Assembly (NCBI RefSeq): GCF_030704535.1
Contig: NC_081822.1
Location: 4,207,001 to 4,271,000, forward strand
DNA from: Vitis vinifera
Lineage: Eukaryota; Streptophyta; Magnoliopsida; Vitales; Vitaceae
Reading direction: 5' to 3'
Length of the DNA stretch: 64,000 nucleotides
This document shows, one piece after another, positions 35,870 through 47,851 of this stretch (position 1 is its first letter; every line of letters starts with the position of its first letter). Made by a program: the position numbers and the translations under genes. A model generated the notes under the pieces. It made no database searches. It was not told the origin of the DNA and was given only the letters and a program-made list of their open reading frames with translations.

Positions 35870-37230
35870 TGCTTATTTGAATTTTGAGAATAAGGATGTT
35901 AACATAGGGGGTTGAGTAAAAATATTTTGAATGATTTTTCACTTGTAATGATTTTGTTTAAGATTTTTATTTTTTATTTTCCAAACATGGGATAAAAAAA
36001 GGTTTTTGATAATAATAGTAATAATATCATTATTTTCATGTTAATTTTTGTTTCTTAAATAAATCCAATCTTGTAATAATAAAGCTTTTATAAAAATTAA
36101 TAGATACATTTAACTTTTGAAAAGTCAACAAAAATTCTTTTTTTGCTTTTACTTTTTATATGTGATTCATCCATAAAATCATTTCGCAATCTTAGAGGTT
36201 GAATTTATTACTATTTCCTTCCTTTTTTTTCTTTTCTTTGATCTTTCTTTTGGTACCCTTTTCCATTTTTATTTTTTTATTTTTTATTATTAGTATGATT
36301 ACTTGTTCTTTCCGTCTAAAATTTGGTATAGTCCATTTATCAAACTTTGACTATACATATTATATATATGACTAATTTCTTTTTTCGATTTTAAACATAA
36401 GTAAACTGACATGGGAGTTAATAAAAACATTTGGAATGATTTTTCACTTTTAATGACCTTATTTAAGAAATTTTTTTTTCCAAATATGGGATAAAAAAGG
36501 CTTCTAATATAATAGTAATAATATCATTTTTTTCATGTTATGTTTTTGTTTCTTAAATAAAAATCCCTTTTTAATATAATTATTTTATTGTAGTAAATTT
36601 TTTTATATTAATAGATACTTTTAACTTTTAAAAAACCAACAAATGTTCCTTTTTGTCTTTTGTTTTTCATATATCATTCGCAATCCTAGAAGTCGAATTT
36701 CTTTTTTTTTTTTCTTCCATTTTCCTTTCGACACCCTTTTCCTTTTATTTTATTTTTTTCTATTTTTTTATTAGTATGATTACTTGTTCTTTTAGTCCAA
36801 AGTTCGGTATAGTCTATTATCATTATCAAACTTTGAATGTACACTATACATATACATAGGAGTTGAGTAAATATTGGATAAAAGAGACTTCTAATAATAA
36901 TGGGAATAATATCACTATTTTAGAGTTAAGTTTTTGTTTCTTAAATAAAATCCTCATTTATTATAATAAATTTTCTATAAAAATTAATAGATACTTTTAA
37001 CTTTGAGAAAACCAACAAAGGTTTTTTTTTTTTTTTCTTTGCTTTTTAGATATCATTCTATAAAATTATTGGGAATCCTACAAAGCAAATTTCTTACTTT
37101 TTCCTTTCTTTCATTATCCTTTTAACACCTTTTTACTTTTACTTTTTTTTTTTATCTGTTTCTTTATAAGTATGATTACTTATTCTTTTAGTCTAAAATT
37201 TGGTATAGTCCATCATAAAAAATTGACTTT
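35870..37230. repeat. Three-copy tandem array of a 400-500 bp AT-rich unit
   Basis: The order of anchors repeats three times. ATGGGATAAAA lies near 35987 and 36487, with a shortened ATTGGATAAAA near 36874. TTTTTGTTTCTTAAATAAA follows each. AATTAATAGATAC…TTTAACTTTT comes next, then AGTATGATTACTTGTTCTTT at about 36292, 36773 and 37169. Spacing is about 481 and 396 bp; the third unit lacks roughly 70-100 bp. Copies are clearly diverged. No coding capacity. Confidence 0.75.
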
Positions 37231-38450
37231 GCGCTCTTTAGTTATATTAAGATTTGTTTAGTCTTATATTTTGATAATAACAAAACAATATTTAGATCTA
37301 GTGGTTATATTTAAATGTGATAAGTAACAAGATATTTTTGAAACCATTAAAAAGTTATATGGAACAAAAGGGGAATTCAAAAAGAAGGAATAAAAGGTAA
37401 AATGCAATAAATGCAAATGGAATAATACATAATTAAAAAAGTCTAGCAAATAAGAGAAAAGAGATTTGAAGACAGCTCGGAGTTTGACATGAAGTTGGAT
37501 TTCAAAACTTAGTAGATATATGTACTTCTAAAGCCAGATTCGAAGAACTCCTCAAAGTTATTGAATCAAACTACATATCAATTTGAGGCTCAAAAAAAGT
37601 TAGAATTCAACGCTTCAAAATGGGCACCTTTTGGAATTAAAACAAAAAAGTTTTAACCAATAGAAGCAAACAACAAAAAACTAGAATTTTATGTTGAAAA
37701 GACACAAGTGAACGTCTAAGTGGATGTCCACATGCTCGGTTTTTAGGTTTTTGGCCACTCGAGACTAAGTGGGTGACCACTTGTTATAGTGAATAGGGTT
37801 TTGACGGTTGGAAGCCATGTAGATGACTACTTGGGAACGTGGACGATTAGATGGACATTCACATTTGTCTTTTAACTTCCAATAGTTTTCTACAACTCAT
37901 TAAATGCTCTTACTAAGTGGATGACTGAATAAACAATCGGGTTTTAGGGAACTTATTTCTAATATCTAGCTTGACTTTTTAACTCATGTATAAAGGCTTT
38001 ATGCTTCGTTATTTAATTATCTTTTTAGCTTTATGAAAGTATTTTTAGTGCATTGGGTTTAAACTTGCATTCCATTCTTATCACACCTAATTAATCTTAA
38101 TTTTCTTTGTATCTTGTAACAAAAAATTGTATTGAAAATTTTATTTTTTTTGTAAACTTTATAAAGTCAGGTTAAGTGTAAAATATCATTTTAGAGAAGA
38201 AATCTAAGTGTGGGGTATTACTTAGAGATTCAAGAGTAAGACATCTCTTAAGACTTGTAAAAGGTTTATTGAAACAAAAAAATCCAAATGTAAAATGTTT
38301 TAAGGCTTTGACTCTAAAATTCTCATGTTGTATTAGGTAAAAATCTTGAGTTTACACTCCCTCAATCCTTTTTCTATTTACATTATTCAATTGTTTTATT
38401 TATTTTTACATGTTGTATGATTGCTTATTGAATTTGTCTCTTACATTTAT
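37225..38450. mobile_element. LTR-like segment, probable solo LTR of a copia element
   Basis: The wording TTTGTTTAGTCTTATATTTTG, then GATAATAACAAAACAATATT, then CTAGTGGTTATATTTAAATG resembles LTR starts of SIRE/Maximus-type plant copia elements. A TATA-like GTATAAAGGCTTT follows at about 37990-38002, and a T-rich tail ends near 38450. There is no second LTR, primer-binding site or polyprotein next to it, so it would be a solo LTR or fragment. Borders are uncertain and no target duplication was found. Four small palindromes at 37718-37927 lie inside. Confidence 0.35.
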
Positions 38451-39599
38451 CTAAATTAAATTATTTAAATTTGAAAAAAAGAAAAGAAAAAGGAATACCA
38501 TACATTAAATTCATCTTCCCTCTTTAATGTTTACCTTAGATCTAAAATTTTAACATCTTCTTCTATAAAATGGATAGAAAATACACTATCTAATTGTTGT
38601 ATCAGGATATAATACTTCAAGACCAAAGTGAAAAGTTTTGTCACCTTCACAAAGACAAAATTGAATCTAAGGTGATTGTATCATATGGTCCATATTATCT
38701 AAAATTATTTAAGGATCATTGTAGGTTAACCAAATAGAAATTACAAATATCTGATGTAATTATTTCAAACATTTTAAATCTTTAAAAAAGTATCATTATC
38801 TATGAAGTCATATAAATAAGTTGTAACTATATTTACGAGATACATATCTAGTTCATGAAGTTACGTAGCTATTTAGGTATCAAAACATAATTGCATACAT
38901 CATAGGAAAGTATTTATAAGGTTAATCAAGGAGAAACTTGATTTGTTAATAAAGCGGTGTTCATCCTGTGAGTGCCTGTAGAACAAAAACAAACTAAAAA
39001 CACAGAAATAGTCTCATTTGGTCTACAATGGGTTATTAGTAAAGCTCTTTCAAAAATTTAAGATTAATATATTGTCATGATGATGAGTAACTTTTGTTTA
39101 ACACTAAAATAATTATAGTTTAATTTGTCATGATCTTTTCATATCAACCAGAATCTGGTGAACAAATGAGAAGAAGACACATCATTGTACATTGTACTTT
39201 GGGTGAGAGGATTTTTCAGATTTCAAACATTAACAAACGCTTCATAGGAACGGTGAGATCACCCATAATCATTATGACTCCCCCAATAAAATCACTGGGC
39301 AGTGGCACGATTATTAATTTATTTAGTCTCTGGGAATTGCACCCTTTTCCAATATGTAATGTCCTTATTATCATTGCAATCATGTGTGGTAGAAGACAGT
39401 TCCACTCAATTCAAGATTTGGATCCTCAGAATTTGGTGGCAAAAAAATCAATCTCATAAACTAGCTACTTGCAGCAGAAAAAGGGGAATCCGAGGGCAGG
39501 GGCTGCCCATTTGGGATGGCATGCACAACATTGAATAGTCAAATTATGGTTGAGAAGGGAACAAAGCAACTTCCAAGAGAACATTTTTTATTTTTTTGA
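38451..39599. other. Intergenic, no gene recognised
   Basis: AT-rich sequence. The overlapping ORFs 39130-39459 and 39302-39538 have no domain I know. Confidence 0.45.
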
Positions 39600-39790
39600 C
39601 GAAGACCTTTCGGGTGGAATTATTCTCAGAGATGAAAAAGGTAGAAGGGATAGCGAACGAAAGTCGTATGTAATCTAACGCTGATTGGGCGGGCAAAGGC
39701 CTTGATGGAAATTTTGGGGGAAACTCACCTAATATTCTACACTTTTGTAGTAATTTGATAGTGTGGCACTGGGGATTCCTTTTCTCTTTA
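39600..39790 (+). pseudogene. Decayed copia RNase H fragment
   Basis: A plus-strand frame reads GGIILRDEKGRRDSE. After a frame break comes SNADWAGKGLDG, and then, in another frame, a remnant of the aromatic 'YTFV.GN.V.W' block. The order '…K.E.R…Y(S/T)(N/D)ADWAG…D…Y.TFV…W' is the conserved start of the RNase H domain of Ty1/copia polyproteins. At least two frame breaks and in-frame stops make it a pseudogene. The flanks show no other pol domain. Confidence 0.4.
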
Positions 39791-42700
39791 GAATTTTTGG
39801 GGCACGCCCATCAACTTTATTCATGAAAGGATGCCTAAAGAAAGATCCCGATCTTTCCTTCGGTGAAGGTTCCTACTTCCTCGTCTCAGAACTATGCACG
39901 TGAAAATTGGGTCATTTCAGTCATCTAAATTTGGAATAAGAATAAAATGCGGGCTTTGGTGAGTGTGGTACCCATGGATGGTATGAGATCTAATCGAATC
40001 ATGCACAAGTTCGAAATCAAATCAAATCATGGGTTTACTTTTTTATCAAAAACAAATGGGCTTCTGTTATTCTAGTTGGAGGAATATTCACGCTATTCAA
40101 TTCGTCAATAATTGTCAACTTGGTCGTCTCTTGTATTATAATCGCAACTTTGAGTTCCATGAAAGTATATCAATTGGGTTTGGGCCCCATGTAATGATTT
40201 CCAAAAATAGCATAATGGTGGAGGATAACAAGGTTGGGGGTTTAGCCCTCTTTCACATTTTTATTTTTTTATTTTATATTTTGAAGTTTTTTTAATAGAT
40301 TAATTTAGCATTAAAATGATGGCAAAAAAAAAAAAATTATATAAATGTACCAAAGGAAATCTGAGTTGTGGAAACTTGAAATATGTGGGCGGGTGGCAAC
40401 TGAAACAAAACATACCCTTTTAAGGCATAGAAATGCTGGCTCAGAGATGAGATATTGTTGGCACAGAACCTTCCACAGATGCAAGGGGTTGTATTATTTA
40501 AAAAAAATCCAACCAAAAGAGGCAGGCCCTTTGTTGTACGGAAGAGGTGCGGAACTTCGAGGTCCCAAAGGGTTTTCCACCCTAGGCCTTGCTGAGGGGT
40601 TTTTTTTCTCCCTTCCTCTCAGTAAAATCAGCTTAAACTTCATGGATACTCCAAAAGGCCTTTCCTTCCTTATTAGCCGTGAGGCTGTGAATAATTTTCC
40701 CTAAGCCTCACCAAACTCAGTGACAAGGAGGACACGTAGAAAATTAAATGGAGAATTGGATAGCTTTGGTTTAATATCATGAGCGTGGAAAAAGTTAATC
40801 TAATCAGATAATTTTACTTTTCTGATTATTAAATAATTTAATAGAAATAAATAAACTAAATTGATAATTTGCACACGTCGGATTGCTCGGTGACTGTGAG
40901 CCTCAATGAACTCCATTCTTGTGTTGCATAAAAGTGTAAATTTGGAGGAATGAAATTGGATTTCGGCTCAACCAAAAGGCACTCTCCGCCGGACCCGCGC
41001 TCTCCAAAATCAGGCAACCCATTGCCGATATTTATTTATTCCGATCTCCTTGCCTTTCCCATCGTTATCTCCTTAATTCTAACAAATATTTATGGATAAC
41101 ACTCTCACCATGGCTGTTAGCATCGGGGGCATGGTGGCCATCCAGGGCACTAACAAAAACAAAAGCGACGGATAAGTGGAATCAATGTATTGTTATTTTC
41201 ATCCAAATATTTTAGAAAAAAGTAATATTATTATCAACAACCAATTTCTCATCCGAGAATGCAATTAATCTTTCCAAAGCATGTAATCTCATGCTAAAAA
41301 TATCTAAATTGGGCATCTCAACCTTCCTATCATGGTAGTCATTTTCATCAAGTTTTTTTTAAAATATGCAATATTTTGATGTCGGACGGTGACTCATAGT
41401 CTCAAGCAACAATGTACCGACTGAAATAAATCGAAGTTGTCACATAATAATTCATATATACTATACAAGCTTCAAATCATAAAAGTATGACTATGGATTT
41501 TGGTTAAATTTTTATGCTAAAGTGCAAAGAGATTGAAGGCGAAAATTACAAGAAGCCCATGCCTGCATCATTGTGCGCCACACGTGAAGATAAAAAAATT
41601 CCCACTTTTAATCTACAATTGTACCTCAGTAAGTACGAAATATTAAAATGCCTAAAAATCAATCCAGATCATAGGGTAAGGGTCTGGGAAGAGGTGGTGG
41701 TGGCCTGGTGGAAGAAGGGATGAGTGGGGCGTGGTGGTAGTGAGTGCGTTGAGCACTAGGGGCATGATCTAGGGACCCAAATCCATCATCGCCACGCAAC
41801 ATGACATGTCACATCAGGTGTGGCCCCCAGCTTCTGCGAGGCGCAGCGTCTAAACTTCTTACCTTTTTTCTGCCCCCCACCACACTTTACCGAAAGCGAC
41901 TTCTATCTCGTTGCTGTGGCAGTTTTTTCAGTTATTTTTACTCATTCTCGAGATGTTGTGTTGAAATATGTATATATGTTTTCATTCTAGCCATTTCTCA
42001 ACTCCGATGATAACCTTTTGAGCGCAGATTAGATTCAGGTCGGCCATAAAAGGTAGGAAAATCCCGCTCTACCCATATGGCGGCATACTCCACCCAAGTT
42101 CGATTTTTTTTTTTTTTCTTTCTTTTCCCTTTTGTCTTGGCACATGCATTAGCCCAGTTCAATTAATTCTCTGTGGTAACTGATAAAAAAAAAAAAAAAA
42201 AGTTTAAATAAAGGAATAGATCGATTTCCATTCTCGATTAAACATCAACACGAGTCTTCAACCCACTCCATTGATTTAGTGGTTTTATTCCATACGGAAC
42301 CTTGGAGTGTATTATTATTATATTCTATCCATATTGCAATCTCATTCATGACATGAAAGATCAGTCCTCCATAAAAGTGAATTATTTGGTCTCATTTTAC
42401 TCATAATACTTCTTGTCATATACTCACATTGAGATTGGAATTTCTTGTCTTTCAACTACCACCGTGTATGTTGCAGGATTTCATTAGCTACCAGTGTAGG
42501 TTGCATGACTAGGCTATGAACTTGGTCTTTTAACCCTCTATGCTAAGACTATGGATAAGCAACGAGCCATGCCCATGCACTTCGCGCTCAACACACTGAG
42601 ATCATGTGTTGATAATGAGTAGGATAATAATTTTATCATTCATTCTTATATTTAAATAATTATAAAAATAAAATAAAATAAAATTTTATTCATAAGTAAG

Positions 42701-42866
42701 ATTTCAAACAAGGTGTTATGATTTTATGGTATAAAAATGATATGAAATATATTAAAATAATTATTTGACCTCTTCACTAAAAATGTTTAAAATTATTTTT
42801 TAATATATAAAGATATTATTATTATTATTAAAATAAATAATTTTTCTAACCTTATATTATTAGGTG
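39791..42866. other. Intergenic, no gene recognised
   Basis: The ORF 40345-40704 (119 codons) lacks any recognisable domain and is bounded by poly-A/poly-T tracts. Others (41514-41723, 41801-42010) are short. A-tracts lie near 40323-40336 and 42183-42200. I see no RNA gene or mobile-element ends in this stretch. Confidence 0.45.
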
Positions 42867-43355
42867 TATTCAATTAAGGATGACAACGGGACGAGTTTTT
42901 TCGAACCCTAATGGGACGGAGTTTAAATTTAATAAACGGATATGGGATGGGTATGTATTTTTTTTAAAACCCGGGACGAGTTTGGGTATTGCCCCATCCC
43001 GCCCCGATTACATATAAAATTAAATTTAATTTAAATTTTAAAATTAATTTAATTTAAAATTTAATTTTACTATTTTTAATATATAGATAATAATAAATTT
43101 TTTTAATAAAATAAGTTATAAAAAAATATAATAATTTTATTATTTATAAAATATATTTATTTTAATGTAATTAAAAATTTTAAAAGTAATTTTAAAAAAA
43201 AATTAAACAAGGCAAGTATGAGAATTTTCCGTACCCGTCCCACCCCGTTTAATTTTTTAATGGGATGGAGATGAAAATTGTTTTTAATAAATAAGGTAAG
43301 GTTGGGATGGGGGCAATCGGTCCCAAACCCGTCCCATTGCCATTCCTATATTCAA
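42867..43355. mobile_element. MITE with GGGACGGGTTT inverted ends
   Basis: The left end reads AGGATGACAACGGGACGAGT (from about 42878). The complement of the right end reads AGGAATGGCAATGGGACGGG. A second inverted pair lies inside (CATCCCGCCCCG near 43004; CCCGTCCCACCCCG near 43232). The direct word TATTCAA occurs at 42867-42873 and 43349-43355, a plausible target duplication. The 475-bp element (42874-43348) has an extremely AT-rich core and no coding capacity. Such GGGACGGG-ended repeats are common in dicot genomes. Confidence 0.65.
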
Positions 43356-46300
43356 CCAAAATAATTGAAATTATCAAATTCTTTGCTATAGAAGAAAAAT
43401 ATAAATGTGTTCTCTAATATTTATTCTCTCTACCCGTTTTCCATCAATTGTGCACTCAAAGTAAAGCATCGGTGTTTTCGCTATGATTCCTACCGCTGAG
43501 GTGTCCAAGGGTCTCGACTTGATTGGTGTGGAAATTTGACTAACTTTTCAAGTCAACTTGATTCGGCAGTCTCCTAGCCAGGTAGGGAAAGTGTTGCAAC
43601 TTGCAACAATCTCCCTGTATTTTGAGATGTTTGAAATTTTAACAGGAATGTAGGAGTAGGACCATTGAACGGCGAAAGAAGATACGGAGGAATTTTTATT
43701 TATTTTTTGGATGCCAAACTTTTTGGGTAGGCTATGTTTGGTTCTTAAGAAATCTTGTAAGAATATTCGAACGAAAGAAAATAAATAAATAAATAAAATT
43801 TAAGTTAATAAATAATATATATATATAGCTCATCTCATTATATAAAAATTAAAAAATATATACATTTTTTAATTTTATTTTATATTTTGCACAATCAAAT
43901 CATCAAAATATCATTTTATTTTATTTTATTTTCTTTAATTTGGACTTGTTGAGTCACAATTTATGTAATATTTGTTATAGAACTAAAATTTAATTTTTAA
44001 TTGTCATCAAATATAGAGAAAAAAAACTTTAGTTTGACAAGAGAAAGATACTGTTCTTATTTAATTAAAATGAGCATTTTTTTTTAATTAACAATGTCCT
44101 ATTTTAAAACTTCATGCCTCTCCTACTCCTTTTAATTCAATTAATATTTTATTTTCAAATATTATATATTTTGAAAAGGATTTTAAAAATTCCCTGGTCA
44201 CATTTGTCCTAGAATCTTGGGATTTTATCATCCAATATATTTTTATTCTATATTTGTTCATCATGAGATAAAGACCGAAAGTGGGAAATATATCCCATAT
44301 CCTTTGATGTTAAAAAAAAAAAGAAAAAAAAAGGGAAAAATATATCACCTTGCGACTTAGTGCTATATGGAGACACCCTAATCTTAATAAGTGATATTAT
44401 GTTTTGTACCTGAGATTATGTTCTAAAAAAAAATATTTTTTAAATTTAATACTTTCAATTTTCATAAAAATTGAAAATAAAAAAACTTTTATACCACACT
44501 CAACTAAGAAATATTCAGAACTATAAGGGTTGGGATTTTCTTTTTCAGACTTTTTCAAAACCGGTCAAAAGCCTTTCAAACAAATGGAAGATTAGATTTG
44601 TCGCTAGTAAGGAGTATGGTCAGTAGTGAGGCGCTGTGCGTGAGAAGCGTGGTCTCGGAGGATAAAATGCCCAGTACGAGCTGCATGTGAGACACGGGTG
44701 CATGAATGCGGTTTGGGACATATTATGATTAATCTGAAAACAACCGAAAATGACCCAAAATTAATTCACAATTTGGTCTATTCACTCCCTCTGAGTTAAT
44801 TCCGTTTATCCAGAGATAATTTCTAGGTCATTCCATCCAACTCAAGCCTTTTAATGGAGTAAAGTAAAATAATTGAATTGACAGTTTGGATTTTGTGGGG
44901 AAATTGAATGGGAGCTGCTCAAATTTTCAACTACGTTCTCCGATATCAAGTGGTCCATCATGCAGCAGTATCAGTTCAACTCTGGGTTTGATTTTAACTT
45001 CAACTTTCTTGCACCGAACAACCTAATAACTAATATTAACAGAATCAGAAAAATATCGGAGGAAAAGTGGATCATCCAGGATATGGAAACGTGGACAGTT
45101 TGAAAGTTTCAAAGGCCTGAACACCAGAATCAGCTGACCCAGGAGAGCAAAACTGTTGGTTGTATACATACAATATACTTCCATCACAAATTCTACCATT
45201 TTCTAGCACAAATTCCCAAGAATATTCAAAAGAAAACTGAAATGGACAACCAAAACAGGGACCACAAAACTCATTGTCTCATTGCGGTGCACCAGTCAGT
45301 GCTTACGTGGTGGTGCCAAATGAAATTGGCTATGTTACCACGTGGCACCTCACAGTGTTAACACTTTCAATACACATGCGTGTGAGTGTGTCATCAGAGA
45401 GAAGAAAGAGAGAGGACGAAACTTTCTTAATCAGAAAGTTATTCCAATTTTTTTTTTATTTGCTTTTGGTTTTGCCTAACTCTCTCCCTTTTTGACGATC
45501 TTTGGTTTAGGGGAACTTTGAGACTGAACCCAAAACTTTTGAGGCATCTCCTAGGCCTCCGGTTTTGACTACACCATAGCAAAGAAATCAGAAGAATGAA
45601 AATGGCAAAGACTGAAAGACATGTTGGAGACTTGGCATGAATGGGAAAATGCTAAACTAAGACTTTTGAATTTCAAGCATGTGACCAATTTTGAATGCGA
45701 TGATCGAGAAGGAATCTTATGCTCTTCAAAAGATCTGAGAAATAATGTACATAGAGAATGGTAAAAAGAGATTTTATAAGTTCCTAATGGATTGGGTTGG
45801 TTGCTCAAATTCTTGGGACCCTTTTCACCTACCTTCCATTGGCCGGTCCATCTTGTGGGCGTTCAATATATGCAAAAGCACGCCGTGGCATCAATTTAAA
45901 CTGTGATTGAGAATATACAACAGTAACCTGTTTGAATAATGCACCTAACCTTTAATAGATTTGCTTCACCCCTAAGAACATTCCGCCCTGCAAGACAGCC
46001 AAAATTGAAGAGTTGTGGGGAGAATTATGATTCTTAATTCTCAAAGAGGGACTGCATTTGGTTCTCTTTAGAAATGTGTAAGAAACTCCTAAAAGCCGAA
46101 TGGGAGGAAAAGAAAATTATAAAAATCCAAAGATTCAATGAAAAGAGGGTAGGGGATGAAAGTCGTTGGATTTGTTGTGATAGCCGACCAATTCAAAACG
46201 GGAAAGGAAGAGAGTGCCATGTAAATATGAGTGGGATAATCTGCATTGATACTAAAGACAAATAGTTGGTGTCAAAAAAATAATGTGAGAAACCAAACGC

Positions 46301-47480
46301 TGCTGGTTTTGATGCCACTAGTTAGGTTAGAGCTGCTTGTTTCAATCAACTTTACAAGGGGCGGTGAAGTCTCGCCAGCTTGCCTGAATTTATGCCCATT
46401 TAGGAAACTTCTTTTCAAGTTGTAAGTGGTTTGCAGTACCCGTACTCCACCATAAAGTCTATTTACATTATTTATATTTATATTTGCCCTCCCCTTCATT
46501 TTCAAACTCCAACTAAGCTTATTTGTTTCTTCTGATGCATGTCTCCTTTTCCTTTGTTCTTTTCCCCAACTTTTTTCCTTCGCAAATGTAAGTAATAGAA
46601 TAGAGCGACAGCCGCAAGAACTTTTAACATTTGTGGGGTGAGGTTAAATATTTGGAAGCTGCATGCATTATAATCTCATTGGATTTGCGTTTTTACGCCC
46701 ACGTTCCTTCACCATTTAGTTAAAAAGTTGAAAGGTAAAAAGGAAAAAGGCGAAAAAAAAAAATGGAAGCTGGAATAGTAGCATCGATTGAGATTATAAG
46801 GTCAAGTAGTGGAAAGGGACATTTTGTACCTTTTATGCTTCCTTGCAGCATGCGTTAGTTCAAATGGAAGGCTCCTAGATATTGCTTGGGGGTCGGGCCT
46901 GGTTCCTTCACTCAATGCCTTCAGTTTATCAACCAAAGGATGAATTCACGGATCTTCCGTAGATAATTATAGCTTGAAGATAACTCTCTTATTTAAACTT
47001 AAATTTAGCAATTGTAAGGCCTGTATGAGGAATATTCATTATATTTGAGTCTCAAAATATAAACTAAAATGTTGATCAGAATGCACTTTTAATTACATAA
47101 TTTACTAGAAAATCTTATCAAAGATGGAAAAATAAAATAAACCCATTGAGATATTAGAGGAGAATGTTAAAATCCTGAACAGAAGAAATAGATTAAAGCA
47201 CGAAGCAACTGGGAGGTCCCCATCAAACTCTTGGTAGTGGTCACGGTGTGGAAGAATGCAGGACAATGAACGATATCAAGAAATCGAAAAGTAACGGGGA
47301 ATAAAGAAATTGCAAACCTAGGAGATGAAATTGAAAATTTTTAAAATTTTTAAAAAAAAAGACAAAAAAAAAAAAGACGAAAGGATGGGTGGCTTGATGC
47401 AATGCGGTGGTCCCTTTGATCATAAAAGTACAGAACCGGAAATAGGGGTGGGGTTTTGTCCGTTAGTGCGATGAACCAAG
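43356..47480. other. Intergenic region upstream of TPP
   Basis: AT-rich (43700-44500) with microsatellite-like (AAAT)n near 43780-43797 and (TA)n near 43815. None of the ORFs (45274-45495; minus 45569-45808; 46074-46265; minus 46272-46505) shows a domain. No RNA gene noticed. The last few hundred bases form the TPP promoter. Confidence 0.45.
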
Positions 47481-47851
47481 TTATAAATTGACTGGACGCC
47501 CCGTTGTGAGTTGTGAACTTGGAAGTGAGTGAGTGGGTGCGCGTGTGGTTTTCTGGCTTTTTCATTTTGAGGTTTTCACCTTAATTGCTAGAGTTGAGAA
47601 CTCAAAGGAGAGGGAGCTCACATTGTCACCTAGCATTACCACACCCCTCTGCTTCTCCTCTGTTTTCTCTCTTTCTCTTTCTGTTGGCTTTCCCATCCGC
47701 AACTCCTCTCCTCAGCCCTCTACAAAGCCTTCTGGTATTGACATCTACCATGAAACTCCCCTCATGGGTTTTGTGTTCGATTCTAGTTATATCGACTAGT
47801 TTAACGTGTAACTGGTGTTTGTTTATGCAGACTTGAAGGAAGGAAGGAAAA
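47481..47851 (+). promoter_or_regulatory. TPP core promoter and 5' leader with a probable leader intron
   Basis: A TATA-like TTATAAAT lies at 47481-47488. The leader that follows is CT-rich (about 47620-47730). A good acceptor (GTTTGTTTATGCAG ending at 47830) precedes the last 21 nt before the ATG at 47852. A matching donor (CTG|GTATTG) lies at 47735, giving a leader intron of about 96 nt. Removing it also removes an upstream ATG near 47750 that would otherwise open a short uORF ending at 47836. The leader intron is inferred from signals only. Confidence 0.45.

Noticed and set aside
40345..40704. 119-codon plus-strand ORF
   Set aside because: No domain, between homopolymer tracts; not supported as a gene.
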